This document shows, in pieces, positions 16,954 through 25,390 of a DNA stretch of 64,000 nucleotides (the stretch's first letter is position 1; every line of letters begins with the position of its first letter). The stretch comes from an uncultured Sphingobacteriales bacterium. Lineage in GTDB: Bacteria; Bacteroidota; Bacteroidia; Chitinophagales; Chitinophagaceae. The notes below the pieces were generated by a model. It was not told where the DNA came from. It did no database searches and was given only the letters and a program-made list of their open reading frames with translations. The stretch covers positions 49,619-113,618 of the forward strand of contig CALKHN010000040.1 in the NCBI GenBank assembly GCA_937991535.1. Direction: 5' to 3'. Position numbers and translations under genes: made by a program.

Positions 16954-17569
16954 TACAGGCAAAAGGTTTAACAGGGATTGGATATTCCGGCATGTTAACT
17001 TTCGTTTCTCAGCAGGCATAGCTTACGCCATTACTGGTCCTAACGGATCGGGTAAATCCACACTCCTTCAGGTAATAGCAGGAGCGCTTTCGCCAAGCGA
17101 AGGAAAAGTTGAATATTTCGCAAAAAGCAATCAACAGCAAACGGGTAATCCACTGAACCCTGAGCATATTTACCTGCACCTGTCCATCGCCGCTCCTTAC
17201 CTGGAACTTATAGAAGAGATGACCCTCCATGAGTTCCTGCATTTTCATCACCAGTTTAAACCACTGTTAACCTATCCGACCATCCCCGGGATTATTGCAT
17301 TAATCGGGCTGGAAAAGGCTACCCACAAACAGATCCGATATTTCAGCAGTGGGATGAAGCAAAGAGTAAAACTGGCGCAATCTGTTTTTTCAAACACTCC
17401 GGTTTTATTACTCGACGAGCCCTGTACGAATTTGGATGCCGAAGGAGTTGCGTTATACCAGCAGCTGGTTACAACATATTGCAAAGACAGGCTGATCATC
17501 GTAAGCAGCAATGACGAAACAGAATATACGTTTTGCAACGAACAGCTGGATATTAATAAGTATAAATAA
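16934..17569 (+). CDS. ABC transporter ATP-binding protein
   Basis: A 211-residue ATPase subunit with a complete set of motifs: Walker A GPNGSGKST (about 34-42), signature FSSGMKQRVKLAQ, Walker B VLLLDEP and D-loop NLDAEG. The protein is compact, with no fused membrane domain. It overlaps lpxA by 20 bp and no permease gene follows, so the membrane partner must be elsewhere. The operon position suggests a link with envelope lipids, but transported substrate is unknown. Confidence 0.9.
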   Translation: MTISLINTGKRFNRDWIFRHVNFRFSAGIAYAITGPNGSGKSTLLQVIAGALSPSEGKVEYFAKSNQQQTGNPLNPEHIYLHLSIAAPYLELIEEMTLHEFLHFHHQFKPLLTYPTIPGIIALIGLEKATHKQIRYFSSGMKQRVKLAQSVFSNTPVLLLDEPCTNLDAEGVALYQQLVTTYCKDRLIIVSSNDETEYTFCNEQLDINKYK

Positions 17570-17684
17570 TAATACAGCTTGTCTTTCTCTCTTTTAAAGA
17601 CCTGCATGTTGCGTATACACGCCGTCTCTGTGCAATATCCCGGCCAGGGATAGCGTCATGAAGAGGCAATTGGTTGGTTTTTTT

Positions 17685-17692
17685 TAAATTTG
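17685..17692 (+). promoter_or_regulatory. Bacteroidota -7 box (TAAATTTG) for the antiporter
   Basis: Exact TAnnTTTG match 23 nt before the chosen TTG start. An earlier in-frame TTG (17674) would place this promoter inside the gene. Confidence 0.5.
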
Positions 17693-17715
17693 CCCGAACT
17701 CTAAATCAATACCGG

Positions 17716-18960
17716 TTGGAACTTTATTATTCGTTTTCTGTTTTAATTGTGCTCGCTTCTTTTTTTGCTTATCTCAATCTCAGGATATTAAAACTACCTT
17801 CTACCATTGGCATTATGCTCATTGCCATCTTCGTTTCTCTCCTCATCAGGCTTGCCGGCCCAAGCATTTTTCCTAAAACGACACTTAGCTTTTTTAACCT
17901 TATTTCGGAATTTGATTTTACGGAAGTATTAATGGGTGCCATGCTGAATTTTCTCCTTTTTGCCGGTGCTATACACGTAAATTTCTCGGATCTGAAAGAG
18001 CAACGCATGCCCATATTCGTTTTTTCAACAGTGAGCGTTATTATTTCTACTTTTGTAGTAGCGTTCATTTTGTATAATATAGCGCCGCTTTTGGATGAAG
18101 ATATTCCTTTTCTTTATTGCCTGTTGTTTGGCGCACTAATATCCCCTACAGATCCCATAGCCGTGCTCGGCATTTTAAAGCAGGCAAAAGTGCCTAAATC
18201 ATTAGAAACAAAAATAGCCGGCGAGTCGCTTTTTAACGACGGGGTAGCCGTGGTATTATTCGCCGTTATTCTGCAACTTACCCAAACCGATGCCATGAAT
18301 ATTTCCGTTGGTTCTATTTCATGGCTGCTGGCAAGAGAAGCGTTCGGGGGGCTGCTGCTGGGCTCACTTCTTGGCTTTGGCGCCTCGGAAGCAATGAAAA
18401 GAGTAGATGATTATAAAGTGTCTGTGCTTATTACGCTTTCGGTGGTAATGGGCGGATATCTTGTAGCACGTGCCACACATATTTCCGGGCCCCTTACCAT
18501 GGTTGCTGCAGGGCTTATTACGGGCAATTACGGGAAAATAACAGCAATGTCGTCAGAAACAAAAGACTATCTGAATAAATTCTGGGAACTGATAGATGAG
18601 ATACTGAATGCTATATTGTTCCTGTTTATTGGCTTTGAACTGTTGTTGATCCCTGATTTGATCAGCCACCTGCTGCTTGGTCTTTTTGCTATCGTTGTTG
18701 TACTCCTTGCAAGGCTGCTTTCCATTTGGATCCCCTATGCCATAGTGCCATTTAAAAACAAGTTTCTCAAGGGTGCTCTCTCTGTAATGGTTTGGGGCGG
18801 ACTGCGTGGTGGTGTATCCATAGCCCTTGTTTTGTCGGTGGACAATGGGGAACACAAAAATTTATTACTGGAGGTCACCTATTTTGTAGTGGTATTCTCC
18901 ATCGTAGTGCAGGGGCTTACGGTGGGGAAAGTGGCTAAAAAAGCACTGGCGGGTAACTAA
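17716..18960 (+). CDS. Sodium/proton antiporter, CPA1 family
   Basis: Inner-membrane cation/H+ antiporter of about 414 residues with around 12 hydrophobic segments. Family hallmarks are [12 protein letters not shown] and the ion-binding [14 protein letters not shown] (Asn-Asp pair). Late segments include [10 protein letters not shown] and [15 protein letters not shown]. It starts at a TTG (…[17 protein letters not shown]), chosen because the earlier TTG overlaps the promoter box and because a hydrophobic helix begins right after it. It is a single gene, convergent with alanine dehydrogenase. Na+ versus K+ preference cannot be inferred. Confidence 0.88.
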   Translation: MELYYSFSVLIVLASFFAYLNLRILKLPSTIGIMLIAIFVSLLIRLAGPSIFPKTTLSFFNLISEFDFTEVLMGAMLNFLLFAGAIHVNFSDLKEQRMPIFVFSTVSVIISTFVVAFILYNIAPLLDEDIPFLYCLLFGALISPTDPIAVLGILKQAKVPKSLETKIAGESLFNDGVAVVLFAVILQLTQTDAMNISVGSISWLLAREAFGGLLLGSLLGFGASEAMKRVDDYKVSVLITLSVVMGGYLVARATHISGPLTMVAAGLITGNYGKITAMSSETKDYLNKFWELIDEILNAILFLFIGFELLLIPDLISHLLLGLFAIVVVLLARLLSIWIPYAIVPFKNKFLKGALSVMVWGGLRGGVSIALVLSVDNGEHKNLLLEVTYFVVVFSIVVQGLTVGKVAKKALAGN

Positions 18961-18996
18961 GACTAACCAAGAATATTTGCGACTTACCATTTGCTT

Positions 18997-20211
18997 TTAT
19001 CTCCTGCTGGCAATCAGTAAATTCAGATCTGTATATTTTAAATTGAAGCGCTGGCTGAGATAGATATTGGTGAGCGCTCCTTTAAACAGGTAGATTCCGC
19101 TGCGAATATTAAATTTATGCCACACTAATTTTTCGAGCCCGCCTTCGTCGCCTATTTCAAGCAACAGGGGCATCAGCACATTGCTAATGGCCTGCGACGC
19201 TGTTCGCGCAAAGCCCGAAGGTATATTGGGTACGCAATAATGAATAACACCATGCTTGATAAATACGGGATTTTCATGCGAAGTGATCTCTGAGGTTTCA
19301 AAACAGCCCCCGCGGTCAATACAAACATCAAGGATTACACTCCCCGGCCGCATTATAGACACCATCTCCTGGGTTGCCACTATGGGCGTGCGTCCGCCAA
19401 AAGAAGACAAAGCGCCCACCGCCACATCACAGGTCTTTAATTGCTTGGCCAAAATTTTAGGTTCTATTACTGAGGTCCACATCCTTACCCCTATGTTGCC
19501 CTGCATGCGCTTGAGCTTATAGATATTATTATCAAAAACCTTTACGCTGCTACCCATAGCCAGCGCGGTTCTTGCCGCATACTCACCTACAATTCCAGCA
19601 CCGATAATAACCACTTTGGTGGGAGGAATGCCCGAAATGCCACCCAGCAGCATTCCTTTACCATTGTTGGCATTGCTTAAATAATTACCCGCCAGCAGCA
19701 TTACCGCACTGCCCGCAATTTCACTCATGCTGCGCACAATAGGATTGTGTCCAGAATCGTCTTTAAAATTTTCAAACGAGAGTGCGGTGATCCGCTTTTC
19801 CATCATGCGCTGTAAGATTTCCGTTTTCATCACCGGCAGATGGATAGGCGATATGATAGTTTGATTATGCCTTAGCAACAGCACTTCCTCCTCATTCACC
19901 GGCGCCGATTTCATGATCAGATCGCATTGAAATACTTCCTTTTTATCGTATGCAATTTTAGCGCCCGCATCGCTGTAGTCCTTTTCAGAAAAGTGTGCGC
20001 CCTCCCCCGCACGGTGCTCTACAACAACCCTGTGACCGTTGCTTGTTAGCACACTAATCGCATCAGGTGTTAATGCAATCCGGTTTTCCTGGAAAGAGGT
20101 TTCTTTTGGAATCCCGATCAGCAATTGTGCTTCACGTGGCTTAATATCTAACGTTTCTTCTAATGTTTCGTAATGGAACGATGTACCTACAAATGGCTTT
20201 TCTGCCGGCAT
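18997..20211 (-). CDS. ald: Alanine dehydrogenase
   Basis: NAD-dependent enzyme that interconverts L-alanine and pyruvate plus ammonia. It has 404 residues, longer than the usual 370 because of an N-terminal extension (about 1-35) before IGIPKETSFQENRIALTPDA. The substrate-binding region includes DLIMKSAPVNEEE and SPIHLP, and the Rossmann nucleotide site is VVIIGAGIVGEYAART near 206-221. NIPSGFARTASQAISN is the conserved C-terminal motif of Ald. The ATG at 20211 is preferred over an earlier in-frame ATG that would overlap tsaE. It is downstream of tsaE with a 37-bp gap. PNT alpha is a distant alternative. Confidence 0.88.
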   Translation of the reverse strand: MPAEKPFVGTSFHYETLEETLDIKPREAQLLIGIPKETSFQENRIALTPDAISVLTSNGHRVVVEHRAGEGAHFSEKDYSDAGAKIAYDKKEVFQCDLIMKSAPVNEEEVLLLRHNQTIISPIHLPVMKTEILQRMMEKRITALSFENFKDDSGHNPIVRSMSEIAGSAVMLLAGNYLSNANNGKGMLLGGISGIPPTKVVIIGAGIVGEYAARTALAMGSSVKVFDNNIYKLKRMQGNIGVRMWTSVIEPKILAKQLKTCDVAVGALSSFGGRTPIVATQEMVSIMRPGSVILDVCIDRGGCFETSEITSHENPVFIKHGVIHYCVPNIPSGFARTASQAISNVLMPLLLEIGDEGGLEKLVWHKFNIRSGIYLFKGALTNIYLSQRFNLKYTDLNLLIASRR

Positions 20212-20248
20212 AAGCTGGATAGGTTTGAGCGAACAATTTACTAAAAAT

Positions 20249-20674
20249 TTACCTGTGAAAATCAATTTTTAGCAAACGCGTATTGTAATTAACAGGATGC
20301 ATGTAAATATCTACCCTGCTTTCGGGAAAAAGGGAAGGTGTTTTCTGAGGCCATTCCACAAAACAAATATTGCCGGAATATAAACAATCTTCTATACCGG
20401 CATTAATGGCTTCTTCTTCATCCTTTAAACGGTACAGGTCAATGTGAAAAATATGCTTCAGTAAGTTCCCTTCACTATAGCTGTACTCATTTATTAAAGA
20501 AAAGGTAGGGCTGCTTACGTGATCAGTTACTCCTTTGGCAATACACAACGCTTTAATGAAAGTAGTTTTTCCCACCCCCATCTCTCCATGAAAGGCAAAG
20601 ACCCTGCCCTGCACATGCTCCCAAAAATACCGGGCACTCTGCTGAATGTTTTCTAATGTAACTGCTATCTCCAT
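20249..20674 (-). CDS. tsaE: tRNA threonylcarbamoyladenosine biosynthesis ATPase
   Basis: Small P-loop ATPase that works with TsaB-TsaD in making t6A37 in ANN-decoding tRNAs. It is 141 residues with ATG at 20674 (MEIAVTLENI). Walker A is GEMGVGKTTF (about 30-39), followed by SSPTFSLINEY, the family-specific HIDLYRL and FVEWPQ. An in-frame start 22 codons upstream would run over tandem promoter-like elements and is less likely. It is transcribed ahead of ald and divergent from the copper ATPase. Confidence 0.93.
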   Translation of the reverse strand: MEIAVTLENIQQSARYFWEHVQGRVFAFHGEMGVGKTTFIKALCIAKGVTDHVSSPTFSLINEYSYSEGNLLKHIFHIDLYRLKDEEEAINAGIEDCLYSGNICFVEWPQKTPSLFPESRVDIYMHPVNYNTRLLKIDFHR

Positions 20675-20704
20675 AAACGATGTACCTGAAAGCGTGTTGT
20701 AAGT

Positions 20705-20775
20705 CGCATGGTACAGGTTGCAAGGGCAACGATCCCGCACCAGTAAACTGTAACCCGAAACCTGTAACCTTCCTG
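20705..20775. repeat. Short-word repeat patch between tsaE and the copper ATPase
   Basis: GTACAGGTTGC (20711-20721) faces the inverted words CTGTAACCCGAAACCTGTAACC (within 20748-20769). AACCTGTAAC also occurs near 49980. Confidence 0.45.
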
Positions 20776-20786
20776 CCTCCCCGTTG

Positions 20787-20836
20787 CAAAGATATTGACT
20801 GTTTTATCACTTTACTGATACATAGTTGCAAAGATA
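20787..20836 (-). promoter_or_regulatory. Two tandem Bacteroidota -7 boxes for tsaE
   Basis: TATCTTTG occurs on the minus strand at 20787-20794 and again at 20829-20836, both in the same GTTGCAAAGATAT context, 42 bp apart. Both are exact TAnnTTTG matches and would drive tsaE-ald from two start sites. Confidence 0.45.
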
Positions 20837-20872
20837 TCTGCGATTGCATTAATACATCAGTATGCTGGTTAG

Positions 20873-20880
20873 TAATTTTG
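20873..20880 (+). promoter_or_regulatory. Bacteroidota -7 box (TAATTTTG) abutting the copper ATPase start
   Basis: Exact TAnnTTTG match. Only 4 nt separate the last G from the ATG at 20885, so the predicted mRNA starts at the ATG. Confidence 0.45.
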
Positions 20881-20884
20881 CGGT

Positions 20885-23011
20885 ATGGAAAATATCAGAT
20901 GGAAAGTAGAAGGGATGGATTGTTCCAATTGTGCGCTCACCATTCGCAGGTACCTGGAAAAAGAAAACGTCCGGAACATCAGGGTCAATTTTGTGGACGG
21001 CGATATTTCATTTGATTTAAATGGCGGCAGCACCCCACAACAGATACAAAAAGGAATTGATGCGCTGGGGTATAAGGTAACGGGCATTTTGGAAGCGGAT
21101 AAGACAGGAGCTCCTGCAAAAAAAATGAATATTCATTTAAAGTACACGCTCCTTTGTTTGCCTTTTACGGTAGTATTGCTGTTACACATGGTGCACGACC
21201 GGATAGGCTGGCACTGGCTCATGAATCCATGGGTACAGTTTGCGCTTTGTCTCCCGGTATATATCATTGGAATGTCTTATTTTGGAAAAAGCGCTGTTAA
21301 AAGCCTGCGCAACGGCATTCCTAACATGAATGTATTAATTGCACTGGGCGCTACCGCGGCTTTTGTATACAGTTTTACAGGAACCCTGCTAAACCTGGGC
21401 GAAGATTACCTTTTTTACGAAACTGCCGCCACCATTATTACCCTCGTTTTTTTTGGCAATTACTTAGAAAGCGCATCTGTTCAATCTACGCAAAAAGCCT
21501 TACAGGGTTTGGCTAAATCACAAAAAACAGTAGCCAATATGATTGCTTTTGATGAACACCATCAGGAAGTAATTATGCCCGTTGACAACAAGGACCTCCG
21601 CTCCGGCGACCTGGTTCTGATAAAAACCGGTGAACTTGTGCCGGCAGACTGTAAAATTCTGTGGGGCGATGCCAGTGTAAATGAATCCATTATTACCGGC
21701 GAAAGCCTGCCGCGGGAAAAACATGCAAAAGATATGCTTATCGGAGGTAGCTCACTGGCAGAGGGAACAGTAAAAGCACAGGTTACTGCAGCGGCCGGTG
21801 ATTCGGCGCTTGCGAACATTGTAAACCTGGTAAAACAGGCACAGGGTGAAAAACCACCTGTACAGCAAATGGCCGACAGGATCAGCGCCATATTTGTACC
21901 TGCAGTAATTGCTATTGCAGTACTTACTTTTATTATCAACTATTTTGTATTGCAGGATTTCACTTCTTCGCTGATGCGCAGCATTGCTGTGCTGGTTATT
22001 TCGTGTCCCTGCGCATTAGGGCTGGCTACACCCGCCGCTATCGCAGTTGGGTTGGGTCGTGCCGCACGTAATGGTGTGCTTTTCCGCAATGCCAAAAGTC
22101 TTGAACTTTTTAAAGATATCCGGCAGGTGGTATTTGATAAAACCGGAACACTCACTACAGGTGATTTAACAATTGACCAGTTCCAAACAACAAATAATGC
22201 TGTTTCAGAAGAAGAACTAAAACGGATTACATACTCACTCGAAAAATACTCCAATCACCCGATCGCAAAAAGCATTGCCACCTCATGGAAGTCCAAAAAC
22301 GAGATACGATGGGCCAAAATAGAGGAAATAAAAGGTTTGGGAATAAAAGCAACCAGCAGAGCGGGAGATGTATATTGGGCCGGTTCCTATAAAATAGCAG
22401 CAACACTAACTGCCGACAACACGCACAATGTATATATCGTAAGAAACAATGAACTGATCGGGTGGATAGATGTAAAGGATGATATCCGGCCCGAAGCCAA
22501 AAAAGTGGTGAATTACCTGCGCAACAAAGGGATCGTTACTTATCTTTTAAGTGGCGATAGCAAAACCAAAAGTGAACAACTGGCCGCCGAACTTGGCATT
22601 GACAAAGTAATAGCGGAACAAACACCCGAACAAAAATTAGCTGTTATTGAATCGCTTACCCGGCAGGCGCCTACCGCAATGGTGGGCGATGGCATCAATG
22701 ATGCACCAGCACTGGCAAAGGCAACAATCGGAATTTCACTGAGTGATGCATCACAAATTGCCATTCAAACAGCCGATGTAGTGCTGATGAACCATGGTCT
22801 CAAAAATCTTCCATTATCATTGGGATTAGGCAAGCACACCTTTATTACCATAAAACAAAATCTGTTTTGGGCATTTTGCTATAATGTAGTGGCGATCCCT
22901 GTAGCGGCACTTGGTTTTCTTAATCCCATGTTCGGCGCGCTGGCCATGGGGCTCAGCGATGTAGTGCTCGGCATCAACTCCGGAAGATTGTTTGTAAAGA
23001 AGGTAACATGA
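20885..23011 (+). CDS. Heavy-metal (copper-type) P1B ATPase
   Basis: Exports a soft metal ion, most likely Cu(I), across the inner membrane at the cost of ATP. It has 708 residues: N-terminal heavy-metal-associated domain with GMDCSNC (Cys13, Cys16), transmembrane CPC in SCPCALGLATP, phosphorylation site DKTGTLTTG, the SNHPIAKS His-Pro motif, and GDGINDAPALAKA. Near the end the copper-type YN is present (CYNVVAIPVAA), but the usual MSxSS appears as MGLSD, which keeps Met and Ser while changing two other positions. Copper is favoured and silver is possible. It is a single gene. Confidence 0.9.
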   Translation: MENIRWKVEGMDCSNCALTIRRYLEKENVRNIRVNFVDGDISFDLNGGSTPQQIQKGIDALGYKVTGILEADKTGAPAKKMNIHLKYTLLCLPFTVVLLLHMVHDRIGWHWLMNPWVQFALCLPVYIIGMSYFGKSAVKSLRNGIPNMNVLIALGATAAFVYSFTGTLLNLGEDYLFYETAATIITLVFFGNYLESASVQSTQKALQGLAKSQKTVANMIAFDEHHQEVIMPVDNKDLRSGDLVLIKTGELVPADCKILWGDASVNESIITGESLPREKHAKDMLIGGSSLAEGTVKAQVTAAAGDSALANIVNLVKQAQGEKPPVQQMADRISAIFVPAVIAIAVLTFIINYFVLQDFTSSLMRSIAVLVISCPCALGLATPAAIAVGLGRAARNGVLFRNAKSLELFKDIRQVVFDKTGTLTTGDLTIDQFQTTNNAVSEEELKRITYSLEKYSNHPIAKSIATSWKSKNEIRWAKIEEIKGLGIKATSRAGDVYWAGSYKIAATLTADNTHNVYIVRNNELIGWIDVKDDIRPEAKKVVNYLRNKGIVTYLLSGDSKTKSEQLAAELGIDKVIAEQTPEQKLAVIESLTRQAPTAMVGDGINDAPALAKATIGISLSDASQIAIQTADVVLMNHGLKNLPLSLGLGKHTFITIKQNLFWAFCYNVVAIPVAALGFLNPMFGALAMGLSDVVLGINSGRLFVKKVT

Positions 23012-23278
23012 AAATGTGGAAATGGAAATGTGGGAAATTTGAAAATATACTAATTTGAAAATGGAACAGTGAAGCATCAGCCACAGGTAAATACATGCTG
23101 CAGCCAACAACTGGATGAGTGCCGGAAAAGAGTGAGTTGCCAGGAGTGATCAGCCATTAGCTCTCGGACAGCAATTATTCATGAAAGGACGAAAACTCCT
23201 TCTTTCACTTCTGCCTTTTCACTTTTCACCTCGCTTCTTGGCGCTTTTACTGATATTTGTCCTTTACAATTTATTTTT
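23012..23278. repeat. Intergenic patch with short-word repeats upstream of recQ
   Basis: No gene is visible. GAAATGTGGGAAATTTGAAAA-type words (23012-23070) are followed by CTTTTCACTTTTCACC-type words (23200-23230). The 13-mer TTTCACTTTTCAC also occurs (inverted) near 58985. Confidence 0.45.
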
Positions 23279-25225
23279 TTGACGGACATCCATTCTATAT
23301 TACAATCCAACTGGGGCTATACTTCCTTTCGCCCAATGCAGGAAGAGATTATTCAATCTGTATTGAGTGGCAGAGATACTTTGGCCATTATGCCTACAGG
23401 CGGAGGTAAATCCATATGCTTCCAGGTACCGGCACTCGCTTCAAAAGGCATTTGCCTGGTAATAACGCCATTGATTGCATTGATGAAAGATCAGGTACAA
23501 AATTTAAAGGCAAAGGGTATTCTGGCGCTTAATATCAACTCAGGAATGCAATTCCCCGAAGTTAAAAAAACGCTTGATAATGCCCTGTACGGCAATTATA
23601 AATTCCTGTATGTATCACCCGAACGGCTGGAAACGAATATTTTTAAAGAATATTTACCGGCTTTACCTATCAACCTCATTGCGGTAGATGAAGCACATTG
23701 TATTTCGCAATGGGGCTACGATTTTCGCCCGGCTTACCTTACTATCGCATCCATTCGTGAACAAAAACCCGGAGTACCAGTACTGGCCCTCACCGCATCG
23801 GCCACTAAACCAGTACAGGAAGATATTTGCGGGAAATTACAATTCAGGGAAAAGCAATTGTTTCAGTTATCTTATGAACGGCCCAATCTTTCGTACAGTG
23901 TATTTAATGTAGCCGTTAAGTTCAATAAATTATTGCAAATAATTGAAAAAGTACCCGGCTGCGGAATCGTATACTGCCGCAGCCGGAAACGCACCAAAGA
24001 AATAGCGGATTTGCTTCGGCTCCACCATATCAGCGCCGATTATTATCATGCCGGTTTGTCGCATGAAAAAAGAAATGAAAAACAGGAAAGCTGGCTCAAA
24101 AATGAAACCCGCATTATGGTATGTACCAATGCTTTTGGGATGGGTATAGATAAACCGGATGTAAGAACCGTAGTGCATGTAGATATGCCGGATTGCCTGG
24201 AAAATTATTACCAGGAAGCCGGTCGCGCAGGCCGTGATGGTAAGAAATCATATGCAGTCCTGCTGTTCAGAGACCAGGATATTGATGATCTTCAAAAGCA
24301 CCCGAACATTCGCTTCCCTTCGTTTGAACAGATCAGCAACGTATACCAGTGCATTGTAAATTATCTCCAGCTCCCCGCTGGCTCGGGTGAGGATGTTTTT
24401 TTTGATTTTGATATGGAGGAATTCACCAGGCTTTTTAAATTGGATTTTGTATCCACTACCTATGCTATAAAAGCATTGGAGCAGGAAGGCATTATTGAGT
24501 ACAATGAACAGCTGTTTGTACCTTCTACAGTGGTTTTTTGTTGCGGAAAAGAAACCTTAGAGCGGGTGCAGGAGGAAAACCCTGCTGTGGCATCCTGCAT
24601 TAAATTCCTTTTGCGGTCGTATGGCGGCATTTTTGATATTCCTGTGCCTGTAAGTGAAATGCAAATAGGTAAAGCCTTACAAAAAGATGTAAGCGAAATA
24701 AAAAAGATATTGTTGTATCTTCAATCACATGGTGTTATTATCTATACTCCCCGGAAAGATAAACCCCAGCTACGCTTTTTGAGTAACAGGGTAGTAACCG
24801 GTAATCTTACCATTAATACGCTCAATTATCAAAAAAGAAAAGAGGCACTGATAAAGCAAATAGAAGCCATTACCGGCTATGCAGGCAATACCAAAGATTG
24901 CCATGCACAAATCATAGCCCATTATTTTAATGACCATGCAGCCAAACCATGTGGTATTTGCGACAATTGCATTGAAAAGAAAAAAACAATGCTCTCCAGT
25001 GAAGATTTCTCATTGCTGCAATCTGATATAACAAAAGCGCTTGGTCCCGGGCCATTAACCATACGGGAATTAATGCAACAACTACGCATTACTGATGAAA
25101 AAAAGACCTGGAAGATCATTGATCATCTACTGGCAGAAAACTACCTTGAAATGAGTGAGGCGGGGTTTAGCGGGAAAATAAACATAAAAAAAAAGGGCCA
25201 GGATAAAAATCCAGCCCGTTTTTAA
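23279..25225 (+). CDS. recQ: ATP-dependent DNA helicase RecQ
   Basis: 3'-5' DNA helicase acting in recombination and replication restart. It has 648 residues: motif 0 GYTSFRPMQEEII (14-26), Walker A MPTGGGKS, the DEAH box in VDEAHCISQWGYDFRPAYL, motif VI QEAGRAGRDG, the RQC zinc-binding cysteines (CGICDNC, with an upstream Cys) and a winged-helix region. The expected C-terminal HRDC domain is not evident; the end is a lysine-rich tail. The only usable start is TTG at 23279, since the first ATG lies inside motif 0. The last codons overlap a terminator hairpin. Confidence 0.93.
   Translation: MTDIHSILQSNWGYTSFRPMQEEIIQSVLSGRDTLAIMPTGGGKSICFQVPALASKGICLVITPLIALMKDQVQNLKAKGILALNINSGMQFPEVKKTLDNALYGNYKFLYVSPERLETNIFKEYLPALPINLIAVDEAHCISQWGYDFRPAYLTIASIREQKPGVPVLALTASATKPVQEDICGKLQFREKQLFQLSYERPNLSYSVFNVAVKFNKLLQIIEKVPGCGIVYCRSRKRTKEIADLLRLHHISADYYHAGLSHEKRNEKQESWLKNETRIMVCTNAFGMGIDKPDVRTVVHVDMPDCLENYYQEAGRAGRDGKKSYAVLLFRDQDIDDLQKHPNIRFPSFEQISNVYQCIVNYLQLPAGSGEDVFFDFDMEEFTRLFKLDFVSTTYAIKALEQEGIIEYNEQLFVPSTVVFCCGKETLERVQEENPAVASCIKFLLRSYGGIFDIPVPVSEMQIGKALQKDVSEIKKILLYLQSHGVIIYTPRKDKPQLRFLSNRVVTGNLTINTLNYQKRKEALIKQIEAITGYAGNTKDCHAQIIAHYFNDHAAKPCGICDNCIEKKKTMLSSEDFSLLQSDITKALGPGPLTIRELMQQLRITDEKKTWKIIDHLLAENYLEMSEAGFSGKINIKKKGQDKNPARF
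25195..25223 (+). terminator. Terminator built into the recQ 3' end
   Basis: GGGC...GGAT (25195-25204) pairs with ATCC...GCCC (25209-25217) over an AAAA loop and small internal mismatch, followed by GTTTTT. The stop codon is at 25223-25225, so the hairpin lies inside the coding sequence. Confidence 0.6.
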
Positions 25226-25390
25226 AATCCAATATCCTATGAAAAACCAGGTCAAAGATAGTAATGATAACGGTTCAAACAATACCCTTTTAGTGGTATT
25301 CACTTAATATTTTCTACTATTTATTCATGAGATTACTATCAACAATCTATTATACTTTCTACTATTAGTGATGAAGTTTTCTTAAAGTGC

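Noticed and set aside
17674..17715. Upstream TTG start for the antiporter
   Set aside because: It would place an exact -7 promoter box inside the coding sequence and adds residues without membrane character.
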